Assembly: GCA_001414345.1 (NCBI GenBank)
Contig: LLCB01000138.1
Coordinates: 78,031-142,030, forward strand
DNA: 64,000 nucleotides
Origin: Hymenoscyphus infarciens
Lineage: Eukaryota > Ascomycota > Leotiomycetes > Helotiales > Helotiaceae
Direction of reading: 5' to 3'
Under the pieces are notes generated by a model. That model was not told the DNA's origin and made no database searches. It saw only the letters and a list, made by a program, of their open reading frames with translations. Position 1 is the first letter of the stretch. Each line of letters opens with the position of its first letter. Position numbers and translations under genes: made by a program. Shown one piece after another: positions 12,845 to 23,517 of this stretch.

Positions 12845-12952
12845 AATATTATTATTCTAGTCTAAATCTAGGCTAAATGGTATTCGAAACAAAAGAAAGT
12901 AATAATAAGCTCGAAGAGATATTATTTATACCGTCTCTAGTAAAGAAGAGTT

Positions 12953-13486
12953 AGTGTTTTAGCTTTCCTCGTCTTAGTTTACCTAGTACTTAGAATAGAA
13001 TAGACTACTTACCTAGATAAGAATAGAAGAGGCTAGGCTAGATTAGAATCTAGGCTAGGCTAAGTTTAGTAGACTAGGTACTCTAACTAGGATAGAAGTA
13101 GCTAGGAAAGTCCTAAAAACAGAATAAGAGTAGCTAGGTAGGTAAAAAAAGAAGGCTAGGCTAGAGCAGAATTAGGAAGACAACTATCTAAAAGTCCTAA
13201 TTAGAACTTAGACCCTCTTTTCTACTCACTTTCTAGATATTAAGCGAAATTAGAGACCTAGACTCTCTTTTCTAGACTTTAAGTAAAATTAACTAGTCTA
13301 ACTCTTTCTATTCTAGCCTCTCTATTTAGTAAGGAAAAGTAAGTAAGTACTATAGAATAGGAGTAGCTAGGAAAGCTAGAATTTAAGAATAGAAGAAGAC
13401 GAGATAGCTTTAAAATAGAGGTAGAAGAGAGAAGGATCGTCGAGGTAGAATAGAATAATAGATTAGGCGAGGAAACCTAAAATACT
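12953..13486 (-). mobile_element. Mutator-type MITE, copy 2, with 10-bp target duplication
   Basis: The element begins AGTGTTTTAGCTTTCCTCG; its other end, reverse-complemented, begins AGTATTTTAGGTTTCCTCG. It is flanked by AAGAAGAGTT at 12943-12952 and 13487-13496. It is the inverted relative of 10314-10877 but has one fewer of the internal 60-bp units. The host repeat without the insert can be read near 63655-63690 (reverse strand, ...GAAGAAGAGTTTAGCC...). Confidence 0.72.
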
Positions 13487-13493
13487 AAGAAGA

Positions 13494-13870
13494 GTTTAGC
13501 CTTTTTATATAATAATACGAAATATATACTACTATAGAAGAGGTATATAGAAGTACGTTCAGTAGAATAATATACGTAGATACTAGGCTCTAAGATAGAA
13601 GAAAAGGCTAAACTAGCTCTTTTCTAACTCTAGAAGAGTAGGTAGCTATATATAAGAGATTAGATAATATAAAAGAGATACGAAACTAAACAACGACATA
13701 CGTTAGCTAATATAAAAGCCTAAACTCTACGAAGTACGTCCGAAAGTTAAGATAGACATATAGACGTATCTAAATTAGATAACATAAAACAACAACTACT
13801 AAAACCTTATATATATAGTATATACTATTTAATCTCGGCTATATAGAATTATATACTATTATACTTATAT
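13494..13870. repeat. Degenerate foldback-MITE copy (centre plus right arm)
   Basis: The sequence follows the centre and right arm of 12311-12844 (ATACGAAATATATACT, AGAAGAAAAGGCTAAACTAG, TATATATAAGAGATTAGA) with many C-to-T/G-to-A differences. The left arm is missing here. Confidence 0.5.
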
Positions 13871-14796
13871 AAGATTAATATTTAGAATATATCGTCAAAT
13901 GTTTATATATATATTTAAATAATTTATACGAGCTAAATAAGCTCTTAAATAATATCTTTTTCTAAAAAGTAAAGCAGGTTTTGAAATATTATAAGTTTAT
14001 CTTTTATAATATAAATAATTTATTTTCTATCTTTCTAACTATATATACTTATTTAAATAAAGATATATACTATTTTAAAGTTTTTACTAGTGAATTCTAT
14101 TTTATGTTTTAAGTTTTATATTTTATGTTTTTATATTAGCTAACTCTCTACTATTATTTTTCGTATATTACTAGAGAGTTAGTTAAAGTTAATATTTCTT
14201 TAAAAGACAGTATTTTTGTAAATAGATATCTTTAAAAATAATCTACTTTATAGATAAGAAAGAAGAATTTAAGTAATAGAAACTAGAGGAATTCTATCTT
14301 ATTCTAAGGCTTAGTATTTAAGTAAAAATCTACTTTTAGAAAAGGTTTTTCTTCTAGATAGAAAATCAGAACTAAAATAATTTAAATAAAATCTACTTAA
14401 TATTCTCTTAGATATATATACTTTAAGTAAATAATTATATTTAGAAACAATCTTCTATCTAAATAACAAACAAAGAATTATAAGAATATATATAACACGA
14501 ATTTGAAAATCAAGCTATATTTATGAGTCAGCTTACTTTAGTAAATAGATGATTTGAAAATAGATGTTTTAAAAAGATAGATAAATGAAAATCAGTATAT
14601 TAATTTATAGGATTGATAATAAGGCGTGAAAAGATCTACTCTTAGTTTACTTTCAGAGCATCACTTACCGTGAACGATTACACAAGAAGATCCGAGTAAC
14701 TTGGTAAGCTAAAAAGAGTTCAGAAAGTGATAAATAAACGCTAAATCTTAGTGGACTCAGTTGGAATCGTACATTTCTCTATCCACACATTTCGTA
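13871..14796. other. Transition from RIP block to gene island; no gene seen
   Basis: Up to about 14,600 the sequence is AT-rich with poly-T/A runs and no repeat I could match. From about 14,620 CA and TG dinucleotides and average GC return abruptly. The last 180 bases are probably the 3' flank of the protease gene that follows on the minus strand. Confidence 0.5.
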
Positions 14797-16494
14797 CTAG
14801 AGAAGAGACACACTCCCGGCCTCCCAACCCATCTTTTGCTCTATATCCCTAAAAATCAGGTGCAATGGGCTTACATATGTAAGGTCAAAGTTCTCGTCTG
14901 ACCCCCAGAGCATTCCAAAAGGGCGAAATTCCTCATCTAACAAGACCGACCCCGAGTCCCCCTGGACGCAAAATCGACGCTTATCTTCTTTTCCAAGCCC
15001 AACTACACACCATTCCCTGGTAACTGACCGGGAAATCTGGCCAAAAGCCGGTCTGACGATGGTGCACTTTATTGGGCTCATTTCGGCCCAAGTGCATTCC
15101 GGCGTCATTCTCGTTTTCTTCTTCAAAACTAACGAGTTAGGGCGAGGAAGAGGGTCATTTTGCATAGCTTTGAAAACCGGACCTTTGGAGAAGTAACTTC
15201 TGGCCTTTTCTTGTGTAATACCATCAATGATGGTACCGGCAGAGGGGGATTCGAACGGTTCGAAATTCAAGGAAGAGGGGACATGCTGAAATCCTGTTAG
15301 CCATAATTATTGCTACTTCCCGAAAGAAAGGAAACCTACTCGGTTGCTAGCAGCCACAGAAACGCTCGGAGAAAGCTCGATCAAAGCCCAGTCGCTGGAT
15401 GCTTCCGAGGTTGGCAGCGCCGAGTTACGGCCATGAAGACCAGAGGTTGCTAGAACGTGGCCAAACCACGGGTTGAAATTTTCTTTGTCATCTTTCAAGA
15501 ACCAACCTTCATGTCGAGGTGAGCCTATCTGGCTTTCCGTGGCCCGTATCTCATCAAACGTTGGGCTATGCATCCATAACTCCGTTTTACCTGAGGTATA
15601 TCTATACGGTGGTATGCTAGGGTCATTGTTTACGACATGGCAGCATGTCAAAGCAAAAACCTCTCTTGCACTATTTCCATGCTTGTGTCTTACATAACAA
15701 GCCAAAGTCCCCTGGTTCTCATTGAACCCGATTGAGGAATAGGGCAGTGGTGCCTTGAGAGTATTGAACTCAGGGTTGTATTTCAACGCCCCCTTTTCCT
15801 GCGATTTTGAATCAACAGGAACTTGACCCGGCTTTGCCGAAATCTCAATATGAACCCTACAAAGTGGTTAGAATTGCTGAGTCTGACGACGAAAAGAAGG
15901 AGGACCTACTTTTCCCCGAACCAGTTTGAGGAAAGAAAACTGTCAATATGACTAGCCATCTTGACCGCACAGGTCTCGATGTCAGAGAACTCCATGGATA
16001 GGTATTCCTGGTGTTATTCATTTAGTTTGTGTAGTGTCCAGCAGTTATTGGGGGTAAAATTGACTTACACCAAGACAGAGTGACATTTGAAGAACAAGGG
16101 GAAATGTATGCGAAGCTCCGATCCGCAAAAGGTTTATTAAGATCTGGAGGGTGGGATACTCGCGTTTTATTGTTGACAAAATCTCCCGATGCAGATAGTT
16201 TTCATAAAATGACACCCAAGCTTTATCTCCTTCTTCATTCCCTACTCGCTTTGAGCCAACAGCAACTGCCCGTTTGTGAAAAGTAGGTGGTGGGCTAGGA
16301 AAGGAGTGGTTCCCCGCCAAAAGAATTAATCCTGGAATGCCATATTCATGGCGCTCAGTGAAAGAAACTCCGTACTTTAATCTAAGTGCCACATCTATTT
16401 CCAGTGTCGATATGGTGCATTCAGTGGGAGTGGTTGCCTCTGAAGTGAGCTTTTCTTTTGGGGGGGTTTGTATTTCGGCGGTGGAGATATCCAT
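14797..16494 (-). CDS. Trypsin-fold (S1-like) serine protease, non-secreted, 4 exons, ~509 aa
   Basis: Exons on the minus strand are 16494-16069, 16007-15910, 15856-15340 and 15285-14797. The introns (61, 53 and 54 bp) begin GTAAGT, GTAGGT and GTAGGT, end in CAG/TAG, and keep the frame throughout. The C-terminal two thirds carry a chymotrypsin-like triad: TCCHVV with His near residue 248, SDWALIEL with Asp near 330, and QGDSGS with Ser near 458. The first ~200 residues form a separate region I do not recognise. There is no signal peptide, so it probably acts inside the cell, unlike digestive fungal trypsins. The His/Asp and Ser parts lie on different exons, so a model that skips an intron would give two half-proteases. 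The substrate is unknown. The ATG at 16494 is the first in frame, and an upstream exon is not excluded. Confidence 0.72.
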
Positions 16495-18248
16495 ATCTTT
16501 CTAATGAAATAGGAAGCAAACAAGACGAGTGGGTGTCAAAATCATATCAAGAAAAAATTTGTGTCCTTACCTAGCGCTTGAAGAACTGGAATATGGTGGG
16601 AACCGAGTGGCCATGCTTCAAAGCCCAAAGCCGCAAACCAAATATACCTATGAGCATAGCGAGTAGTTAGTGAAGTTTGCAAACGGCGATTTCAATTGGG
16701 CATTCATCAGGTCGGATGTATTGTGGGCAAGGCGACAGTAAAGCGGCAATGAAACAGCCCTCTTGTCAACCCAGAAAGTTCTTCACCATGAGAAAAGCCT
16801 CCCACCTACTGGATTTCACTCAAACTTTGTTTAGTTTATCACTGTAGAAAAGATAGTTTTAACTTCAAAGATTCATAATTTTGAGCAGGCCAAATGGACA
16901 AAAAGAAGCAAGAAAACTTGACAAAAAGAGATGGATAGTGGCACCTGTCTAGACTGGTGCAACTCAATGAATGTTTGTGACCTACAAGGTGCAAAATTTC
17001 TCCTCTCGCTTGGAAAGCTTAACCGAACACAAGCACCCCAAGCTCTCTATACACAGTTGCTATCTTTTGCCATTAACACTTAGCTCTACTACCTGTAAGA
17101 ATCTATCTTCCAAGGAACATGCAAGTTCTGGCAAGCACAAGTTGCGAGACTCCAACTCAGACTCCCCAATGAAAGGCTTGGTAAGTAACAACAACTTCCA
17201 ACTTTACTAGCAACACAGCAACCCCCAATGTAACGACTCCTGCACCGAAAGCTGACAAGCCTATACTCTATAGGGAAACCCCTCTCAACTCCATCCTCCT
17301 CCTTTCCGCATGGGAAATTCGAAAGCGAAACGCGAAACCAAAACAAGCCAGCACAATCCTTCTCCTTCCCATCTTTTGTATGCCGCCACCGATTTATTCA
17401 TCCCTTTCGTGCCACGACAAACATTCCACTCTTGAATTGCTCTCTTCGACATATCCCGAAAACAAATCTTCGTGGCAGACTATGGGTGCTTTGGTACATC
17501 GTGTAGTTTCGTTGCGAAGCTTCCAATAGTTAGGGTTAGGAAGGCTGTTTGGGAAGGGATCAGCGGTGGTATTGTTGTTGAGGGAGGGGATAGCTTTAGT
17601 AGACGTTTGGCTCAGTGGTGGTCTTATTTGATACATTGTTCTGGGAAGTGGCAGATGACAAACGTGGTGATACGGTGTTGTGGTGCTATAATTTACTTGT
17701 GGTGCATTGGGTGGTCTTTTGGTGATTGGCATTTGTAAAATTGACCGAAGAAGCTCTCCTTGGGTGTACGAACATGGAAGATTGAATTGTTGCATAGAAA
17801 GCACAGAAGGAATGCTTCTCAAATACATTATCTGTTACTGCCATACCTTCAAAGACTTCATGGCGGTGGAAGATGCCAGAAATGACTCAGTCGCTGCTTT
17901 TTGGAGTCTAGGGGTTACAAGAACTCGGGACTGTAGCCCTTCTACAATTCTCCTAATTCCCCTGGTTTAATGAAAGCAATTTGGATCTAATTTTTCACGC
18001 TTTTTTAAGATAGCCCCATTGATTCTTCAAGTCTTGGTGAAATAATTGCTATAAACTTGTGAGTTCCAGCACCCCCTAGTAGCGTCTGCTTTCTGCTGGG
18101 TTTGGTTGTATCACCTTTGATAGATCACGCTCACAATCAAAGTAAAACCATTTGGATGACCGGACGCAAAGGTCTTTCTTATTCCCGGTTTTCGATTCTA
18201 ACAATGCGACACCTTGGAAACTCTCTGTTCTGCGAATATTCCACCTGC
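16495..18248. other. Intergenic, no convincing gene
   Basis: The interval has normal base composition. Short open frames exist on both strands (for example minus 17394-17828, Ser/Thr/Pro/Asn-rich), but none shows a domain, a good start context or splice continuity that I can defend. It probably holds the promoter of the protease gene and the 3' flank of the 2EXR gene. Confidence 0.4.
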
Positions 18249-19436
18249 TCAGGCCCATTCAAACAAATCCCCCCCCTCGATGCGTGGAATATGTACCTGT
18301 CTTCTTGCCATCCTAAGACGCTCACCTCTTGTTACATACCTGGAATCCCATTCAAGTTGATCAACTACCCCCATCCCCGGATCTTTCCAACTCAACGGCT
18401 TAACCTCCCCTCCACTGCCCCTATAATCTTCTTCGGCCTTCGCGAAATGCTCTAAGTAAACCACAACCATGTCCTCGATTGCATTCGTCATGCTGAAATC
18501 CGATTTGTTGTAGACATCATGTGGAAGACGCTTGAGAGACTCGGGATTCGGATCGACTTCGAAGGGTATGGTTGCATTGCCAATCTTAATAATGATTTTC
18601 GGGGTCGTTCGGGGTTGGTCAAGTTTTGCTAATGCTGCGAAAAACATATAGAAGCTTACTGCAGTGAGCCAGAGCGGATGTCGAAATAAATCGGTGGAGT
18701 CGGCAGGGGGGGCGCAGTCTTCTCGATCTGGGGTTGGTTGGAAGAACAGGGTCACCGTCTCGAGGTTTCGGATACGTAGGAAGTAGTCGTACTTGGTGCG
18801 ACCGACACGGGCGATACAATATTGTCGACCGGCACCAAAGACATCATTCGCAAAGTGCGAGAATTGCCGCGTAGAAATCCTCAGGTCGTTTGTCACAAGT
18901 ATATGTGGTAAAATCTCCCACTGTACATGCTTTATTGTCTCGAAGAGTCCTGGGTTCGGCAATAGATTGTGTGGTAGCCAGTAGAAACCATTGTAATTCT
19001 CCAACTGGAAGACATCTCTGGCAGGATCGAAACACCACCAGGTCGTGATTTCCCTCTCTGCACCATTGATTTCCTTAACACGGCTTTGTTGATCAAACCG
19101 AGTGATATCTCGAATGGCCAGCTTGTAGAACTTCAACGTTTCCCGTCGAGACTCTCGGTTAACGTGGAGAGTTACAGGGTAGTATTCTTCGTAGAGTCGT
19201 TTGAGGATGGACGGGTCATCTGTCTTGGGGAGAGATTTGATTTTGGTGGGTTGGAGGCGGAGGGTTCGTGGTGGCAGAAACGACAAACGAAAAATCTCGA
19301 GGCGAATTTCTAGTGGGAGATCTGGGAGGTAATGGAAGGCGATGAGGGGTCTGGTTTCCGTATCGTTTGGCAACGCTGGGTAAGGAGATTCCATTGCGCC
19401 TTGCAAAGAGAGGGGAGGTGGTATGGTTGTTGGCAT
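18249..19436 (-). CDS. 2EXR domain protein, ~395 aa
   Basis: This is an intronless gene with a 2EXR domain. The block FHYLPDLPLEIRLEIFRLSF near residues 35-55, followed by PVTLHVNRESRRETLKFYKL about 50 residues later, is the family pattern of an F-box-like start plus the vNrESR helix. The rest is rich in Trp/Phe and has no other domain I know. The frame stays open about 90 bases upstream, but only through a TTG after a CTTTGCAG tract, so the ATG at 19436 (MPTTIPPPLSLQG) is preferred; ATG at 19394 is another option. 2EXR proteins are abundant in leotiomycetes and dothideomycetes and their function is unknown. A second family member lies next to it at 20060-21184 on the same strand, and a broken one at 57795. 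Confidence 0.85.
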   Translation of the reverse strand: MPTTIPPPLSLQGAMESPYPALPNDTETRPLIAFHYLPDLPLEIRLEIFRLSFLPPRTLRLQPTKIKSLPKTDDPSILKRLYEEYYPVTLHVNRESRRETLKFYKLAIRDITRFDQQSRVKEINGAEREITTWWCFDPARDVFQLENYNGFYWLPHNLLPNPGLFETIKHVQWEILPHILVTNDLRISTRQFSHFANDVFGAGRQYCIARVGRTKYDYFLRIRNLETVTLFFQPTPDREDCAPPADSTDLFRHPLWLTAVSFYMFFAALAKLDQPRTTPKIIIKIGNATIPFEVDPNPESLKRLPHDVYNKSDFSMTNAIEDMVVVYLEHFAKAEEDYRGSGGEVKPLSWKDPGMGVVDQLEWDSRYVTRGERLRMARRQVHIPRIEGGDLFEWA

Positions 19437-20059
19437 GCTGAAATCTGGGTTGGGGGTGGGGTTGGGGAGCCTGAGGTGGTTGAGAAGGAACCGGCTGACC
19501 GCAATGAGTAAATTTTGTGCCTGCAAAGATTATGACGTAAAATGGACTGCGATGAAATGGAAAACATCCGCAGAGAGAGTTGCGCTAGACATCAAAAGCA
19601 ATTTTAAATAGTTTTAATTTGTACTTGCTCGTCTTGCAAGTTTTCTAGGGCAATGGATGTAAATTATCCAAAACACTTCACAAATTATCAACTTCAACTT
19701 GCCAGGGCTAAATTTTGAGGCGCAGATACGGTAGGTTTTGTTTTCTTTTTGATACTTTGAAGAATAGAAAAGAGTTACGAAAAGAAGTTGCATGTTTGGA
19801 CTTGATGTTCACACGCAACTAATGATTAGTTAGCGACCAACAATATTTCGTCTATAGGATAAAAATCATAACACCTGGTAGTCACATCAAAGAGCAAGCA
19901 TTAACAATGACAACTTGAGCTGACTGTGACTCTACAACCTTGAATTGTTCCATGACTATTTTTTCATGAAAGTGTAACTGAATTCTGGCTGGCTTATTGT
20001 TATCTGTTCAAGCTGAAAGTACATAGGCGGCAGAAAGCATCAGGGTTGTGACAATGCAT
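19437..20059. other. Intergenic between the two 2EXR genes; no gene seen
   Basis: This 620-bp spacer separates the end of the 20060-21184 gene from the start of the 18249-19436 gene, both on the minus strand. It should contain the promoter of the latter. I see no conserved element. Confidence 0.4.
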
Positions 20060-21184
20060 TCAACACCAGAGCAACAATGACAATCGAATGCTTAAATCAA
20101 GGCCCTCCTTCGCGTTGTTGTCCACCCGCACCTTGCCACCGACACCGAGTTCACCACACAGCTCTATTTCTTTTCCTTCCGCCAGTCGAAGTGGACATGG
20201 CCATTCCATTGGAGGAAATGCTTTAGGAATCCCCATCTCAGCATCCTTCCAGACCAATTGAGGACCAAGCCTTTGTGTTGCAGTTTCCCAATAAATTGAA
20301 TCTTTGTCCCGGTGGTGACGAAAGAGTCGCAGCAGATGTATAATAACACGTCTAATCTCAAGCCACTCACTGCTACAGATACGATGGACAACAGCGACAT
20401 CACTAAGACCTGCAGCCCGCAAGCTTTGCTGGAGGTTGTTTCCTAGAGCTTGAATCTCCAAAGGAAAAAGAGCACCCTTTCTCTTGATTGTGATCGTTGG
20501 CAACCTTGGATAAAACACAGCTGCAGTATATAGAGCGCATTTCCAAACATTGAATTTAGCTGTCGCATCTTCGGAGGTATCTTTATCGATGAGGATAACA
20601 TTCTTCAAGCTTGGGAGTGCTGGGAGCATGGTAGATTCGATGTCGAGCTCTCCATTGTCCATGACAGACTCGTAATATTCAGCTTGACTTTGCCAGTTCT
20701 CCTCGATCTGGATCGTTTGGATGTGCTTCTCAACACCGACATTGAGTTTCGAAAAGTGGTGGAACCAATGGTGGAAATTCTTCTTTACGTTGAAGACGTC
20801 TTTGGTCGGATCGAAGCAGAGGAAGTATCGAAGGTATGGTTCAGTGTTTCGGTGGGGACCAAATTCGTATGCCGTTTCAGTCGGGATCTGGAAGAATTTT
20901 CTGTCGTCGGACCAGATAGCTTGAACTGCTAGCTTGTAGAATCGTAAGGTTTCATGCCGACTCTCCTGATTGATATGAAGGGTGACAGGATGTGCAGGTC
21001 TTGGTGAAGGGTGCTCGTCGATGATACCGTCTTCTTCGCCGTGGAAGGGTGGCACAATAGGAGGTTGGATATCGATGACTCGGGGGCTTTCGAGAATGCA
21101 GTGGATGATTTTGAGTCGGATTTCAGCAGAGAGGTCATTGTAGTTGAGACTGGTGGCTCGCTGTTTCAAATTGATGGTCGCCAT
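20060..21184 (-). CDS. 2EXR domain protein, 374 aa
   Basis: Second intronless 2EXR gene. LNYNDLSAEIRLKIIHCIL (near residues 14-32) and HPVTLHINQESRHETLRFYKL (near 63-83) match the two conserved blocks of its neighbour. Outside these blocks the two proteins are diverged, so this is an old duplication. The start at 21184 has a good context (CCAAAATGGCG). The long C-terminal region (FPPMEWPCPLRLAEGKE) is unknown. Function is unknown for the family. Confidence 0.85.
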   Translation of the reverse strand: MATINLKQRATSLNYNDLSAEIRLKIIHCILESPRVIDIQPPIVPPFHGEEDGIIDEHPSPRPAHPVTLHINQESRHETLRFYKLAVQAIWSDDRKFFQIPTETAYEFGPHRNTEPYLRYFLCFDPTKDVFNVKKNFHHWFHHFSKLNVGVEKHIQTIQIEENWQSQAEYYESVMDNGELDIESTMLPALPSLKNVILIDKDTSEDATAKFNVWKCALYTAAVFYPRLPTITIKRKGALFPLEIQALGNNLQQSLRAAGLSDVAVVHRICSSEWLEIRRVIIHLLRLFRHHRDKDSIYWETATQRLGPQLVWKDAEMGIPKAFPPMEWPCPLRLAEGKEIELCGELGVGGKVRVDNNAKEGLDLSIRLSLLLWC

Positions 21185-22349
21185 TTTGGCTGCTCAAGCA
21201 CGCTGAGAATAATTAACATTAAGTACTTTGCGGTTAATTCGCCAAAGGCACATACCTAACGTCAAATTCTGGATCAGAGTCAGTTCGTGAGAACTAAACT
21301 AGTAACTGCAGGTTGCATGAAGCCACTTGCAAATGTGTGAAAGTATTCGTTTGGTGGGTTTTTGGCAATAATGGAGGACAGTCAATTGCTCTGCAGGTGG
21401 GTTGAAGGTGAACCGATAGCGATACCTGCAACAAAGTCATACTGTGTGCAGTCATTCTCCAGCCCCACTTTAAGATATAACCCTAGAGCGTCTCTATGTG
21501 GATCATAAAAAAGGCAGTAAATTTCTAGCTTGTTGTTCCCTACGCATTAAAATTCACTGTTACCCTAAAAACTTTGAAACAGATCATCTTGGTTGTTCTT
21601 AAATACCTTGGTCACTTTTTTAAATTATTCCAAAGTTCTAAAGTAATTATTTTGAACTGCTGGAGAAAGCTTGAAGAACGGGCTGCAGGTGCGTTGTTAT
21701 TGCCACTTTTACTGTCCACTATCAGAAAGTGGGTGATGTTCAAGTTGGTATATGCTTAAGCGAGATGATTCTGTTTGCCATAATTAAAATGCAGTTAAAC
21801 CTCTTTTTCTTTCTGTTTTGAGTGAAAAGCGAGAAGTGATAAACACATAACCCACAATGAAGAAAGGGTAACCAGAAAAAAAGTTATGGCACTAAGGGAA
21901 AAATCGTTTCCTGGAAGAGACTCAGCGTCTCTGTATAATTGTTGACTGGCTTGTGCCATGAAAACTCAAGGGGATAAGTTCCAGCTCTGGTGTGTTGGGA
22001 CGAGGTCCTTCTAGACGCTGGGAGATACCCCTTTCATCTTCGAGACTGGCTGTTCCATGTCATGCTTGGACTCTTTGACAAATTCAGCAACACATTAATA
22101 TAAAAAGGGTGATCACCACCACCACCAAGATTTCTCACAAACGGACTGTCTTCTGTGATTGATACGTCACTTCGTCACTTCTGAGAATCTCCATCCGCTG
22201 CTGTTTGCTTCGCCTACTGGCTCCACGAAACAAAGCTCTGTCAAGAGGCAAGTCACCACTTCCATACCTAAATGACTTGCTGCTTGTACCAATCTTTTCT
22301 TAGCAGAATAAACTTTCGCCAACTGTGTTTTCCACCTCACAATACGAAG
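21185..22349. other. Intergenic, divergent promoter region
   Basis: This space lies between a minus-strand 2EXR gene and a plus-strand DUF7918-like gene, so it must hold both promoters. I see no gene. GGAGATACCCCTTT at 22021-22034 recurs upstream of the second DUF7918-like gene. Confidence 0.4.
22021..22034 (+). promoter_or_regulatory. Shared 14-nt upstream word of the DUF7918-like pair (copy 1)
   Basis: GGAGATACCCCTTT lies about 320 bp before the ATG at 22350. The identical word lies at 24528-24541, about 345 bp before the paralogue's ATG. It contains CCCCT, the core of the fungal stress-response element. A regulatory role is inference. Confidence 0.35.
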
Positions 22350-23517
22350 ATGGCCATCATTGAGGTCATTCCAGGCCTCGAGGTCGCAATCCTTGTCAAA
22401 AATACCCCTGCCAAGGAATACGAGAATATCGAGGACGAGGAAAGCGACTTTAAGACAAACAAGGACAGCCCAACCAAACAAGTTACGCGATACATCGAAT
22501 CCCTCACGAATAAAGAATTCCAAATCTGCATCAAGGCCAAAAGAGACTATCGATTCAGTCATGACGCTCTCAGGATCGATTTCACAGCTGACGGAGTTCC
22601 CATGGCTTTCTTCGAAGTTCTTTGGAAGCCGGACCGCCCGCAAAATACCACTCTCGTTGTGAAAGGGGTGCCAGTAGGGGACTGGGCTAGAGGCCATGGT
22701 GGTCGCAAAGCATTCAAGTTCACAAAAATTGACACCGGTAAAGCTCCTCAATTTGGTTGTCATATTTCAACAAGAAAAAAAGAACTAACTTAAATCCACA
22801 GTATCCGATACTACAGCATCACACAAAACCACAGAGGAGGAAACCCTTTTAAGAAAAATGGGCCAGATCAGTGTCGAAGTTTACGAGGCAAGACGTGAAA
22901 GAAACGTCCCCATATCAACAAACTTCGAAAATGCTATGCTCAACGCCCCAAGCTTGATGCATGAGAAGGACATGAAAGGCGACGAGAAATCCCATGGTGT
23001 CTCGTACTACAACCCTCTCGTTCAAAAATGCTATCCAACGCTAACTAACCCAGGCTCGGTACTGTAAGGCCCACTGGAAAGAAAATGCGAAGAAGGGGCG
23101 ACTATGCAAGGAGAGTAACCGATAAGATGTCTCCGATGGCTGTTTATATCTTCAAATATCGATCCAAAGGTAAGCCACTCTTCACCAAACAGCCCGTGAC
23201 AAGTACGAGTTTCTGACCAATGAATCACACAGAACGTCTTCAGCAGCTCCAAATCCTTCCTCGCGATCCCGAATACAATGGCACCCATGGTCTCAACGCA
23301 TTGAAGGTATGTGCCCCCACCCTCAAATTCTTCATGGTCTCTATGAATCCTTTTGCAATTAGCACTACAGTTCGCTAATGTCAAAAAAAAATAGAAAGAA
23401 AAGGCCCCTGGTTTCCCACGAGCACGAGGCATCAAGCACGAAGGATCTGAACCAGCAACATCACTGCAAAGTTTCAACATGTCGGACATTGAAGTTATTG
23501 ACCTGGTCGATGACTAG
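22350..23517 (+). CDS. DUF7918-like protein, 5 exons, ~300 aa
   Basis: Exons are 22350-22737, 22802-23003, 23054-23169, 23233-23306 and 23395-23517; joined they give 301 codons including the stop. The N-terminal domain starts MAIIEVIPGLEVAILV, with EYENI and TRYIESLTNKEF, the layout of the fungal family annotated DUF7918 (name from memory). Near residue 225 comes MSPMAVYIFKYRSK, also typical. The tail ends IEVIDLVDD, a hydrophobic-acidic stretch that resembles a SUMO-interaction motif. The start at MAIIE is chosen because the paralogue at 24885 aligns from exactly there; an in-frame ATG 78 bases upstream is not conserved. Exon 2 has the same length (202 nt) in both paralogues. The donor of intron 2 is the weak GTACTA. 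There is no signal peptide or membrane segment. Function is unknown. Confidence 0.78.

Noticed and set aside
10316..13484. A single 3.2-kb inverted-repeat element with 550-bp arms and a 2-kb loop
   Set aside because: Each arm is bracketed by its own, different 10-bp direct duplication, so these are two separate insertions of one MITE.
17394..17828. Minus-strand 144-codon frame as a gene
   Set aside because: Ser/Thr/Pro/Asn-rich composition, no domain, overlapping open frames on the other strand, and no splice continuation that I could support.
20684..20932. Plus-strand frames opposite the 2EXR genes
   Set aside because: They are antisense shadows of well-supported minus-strand genes.
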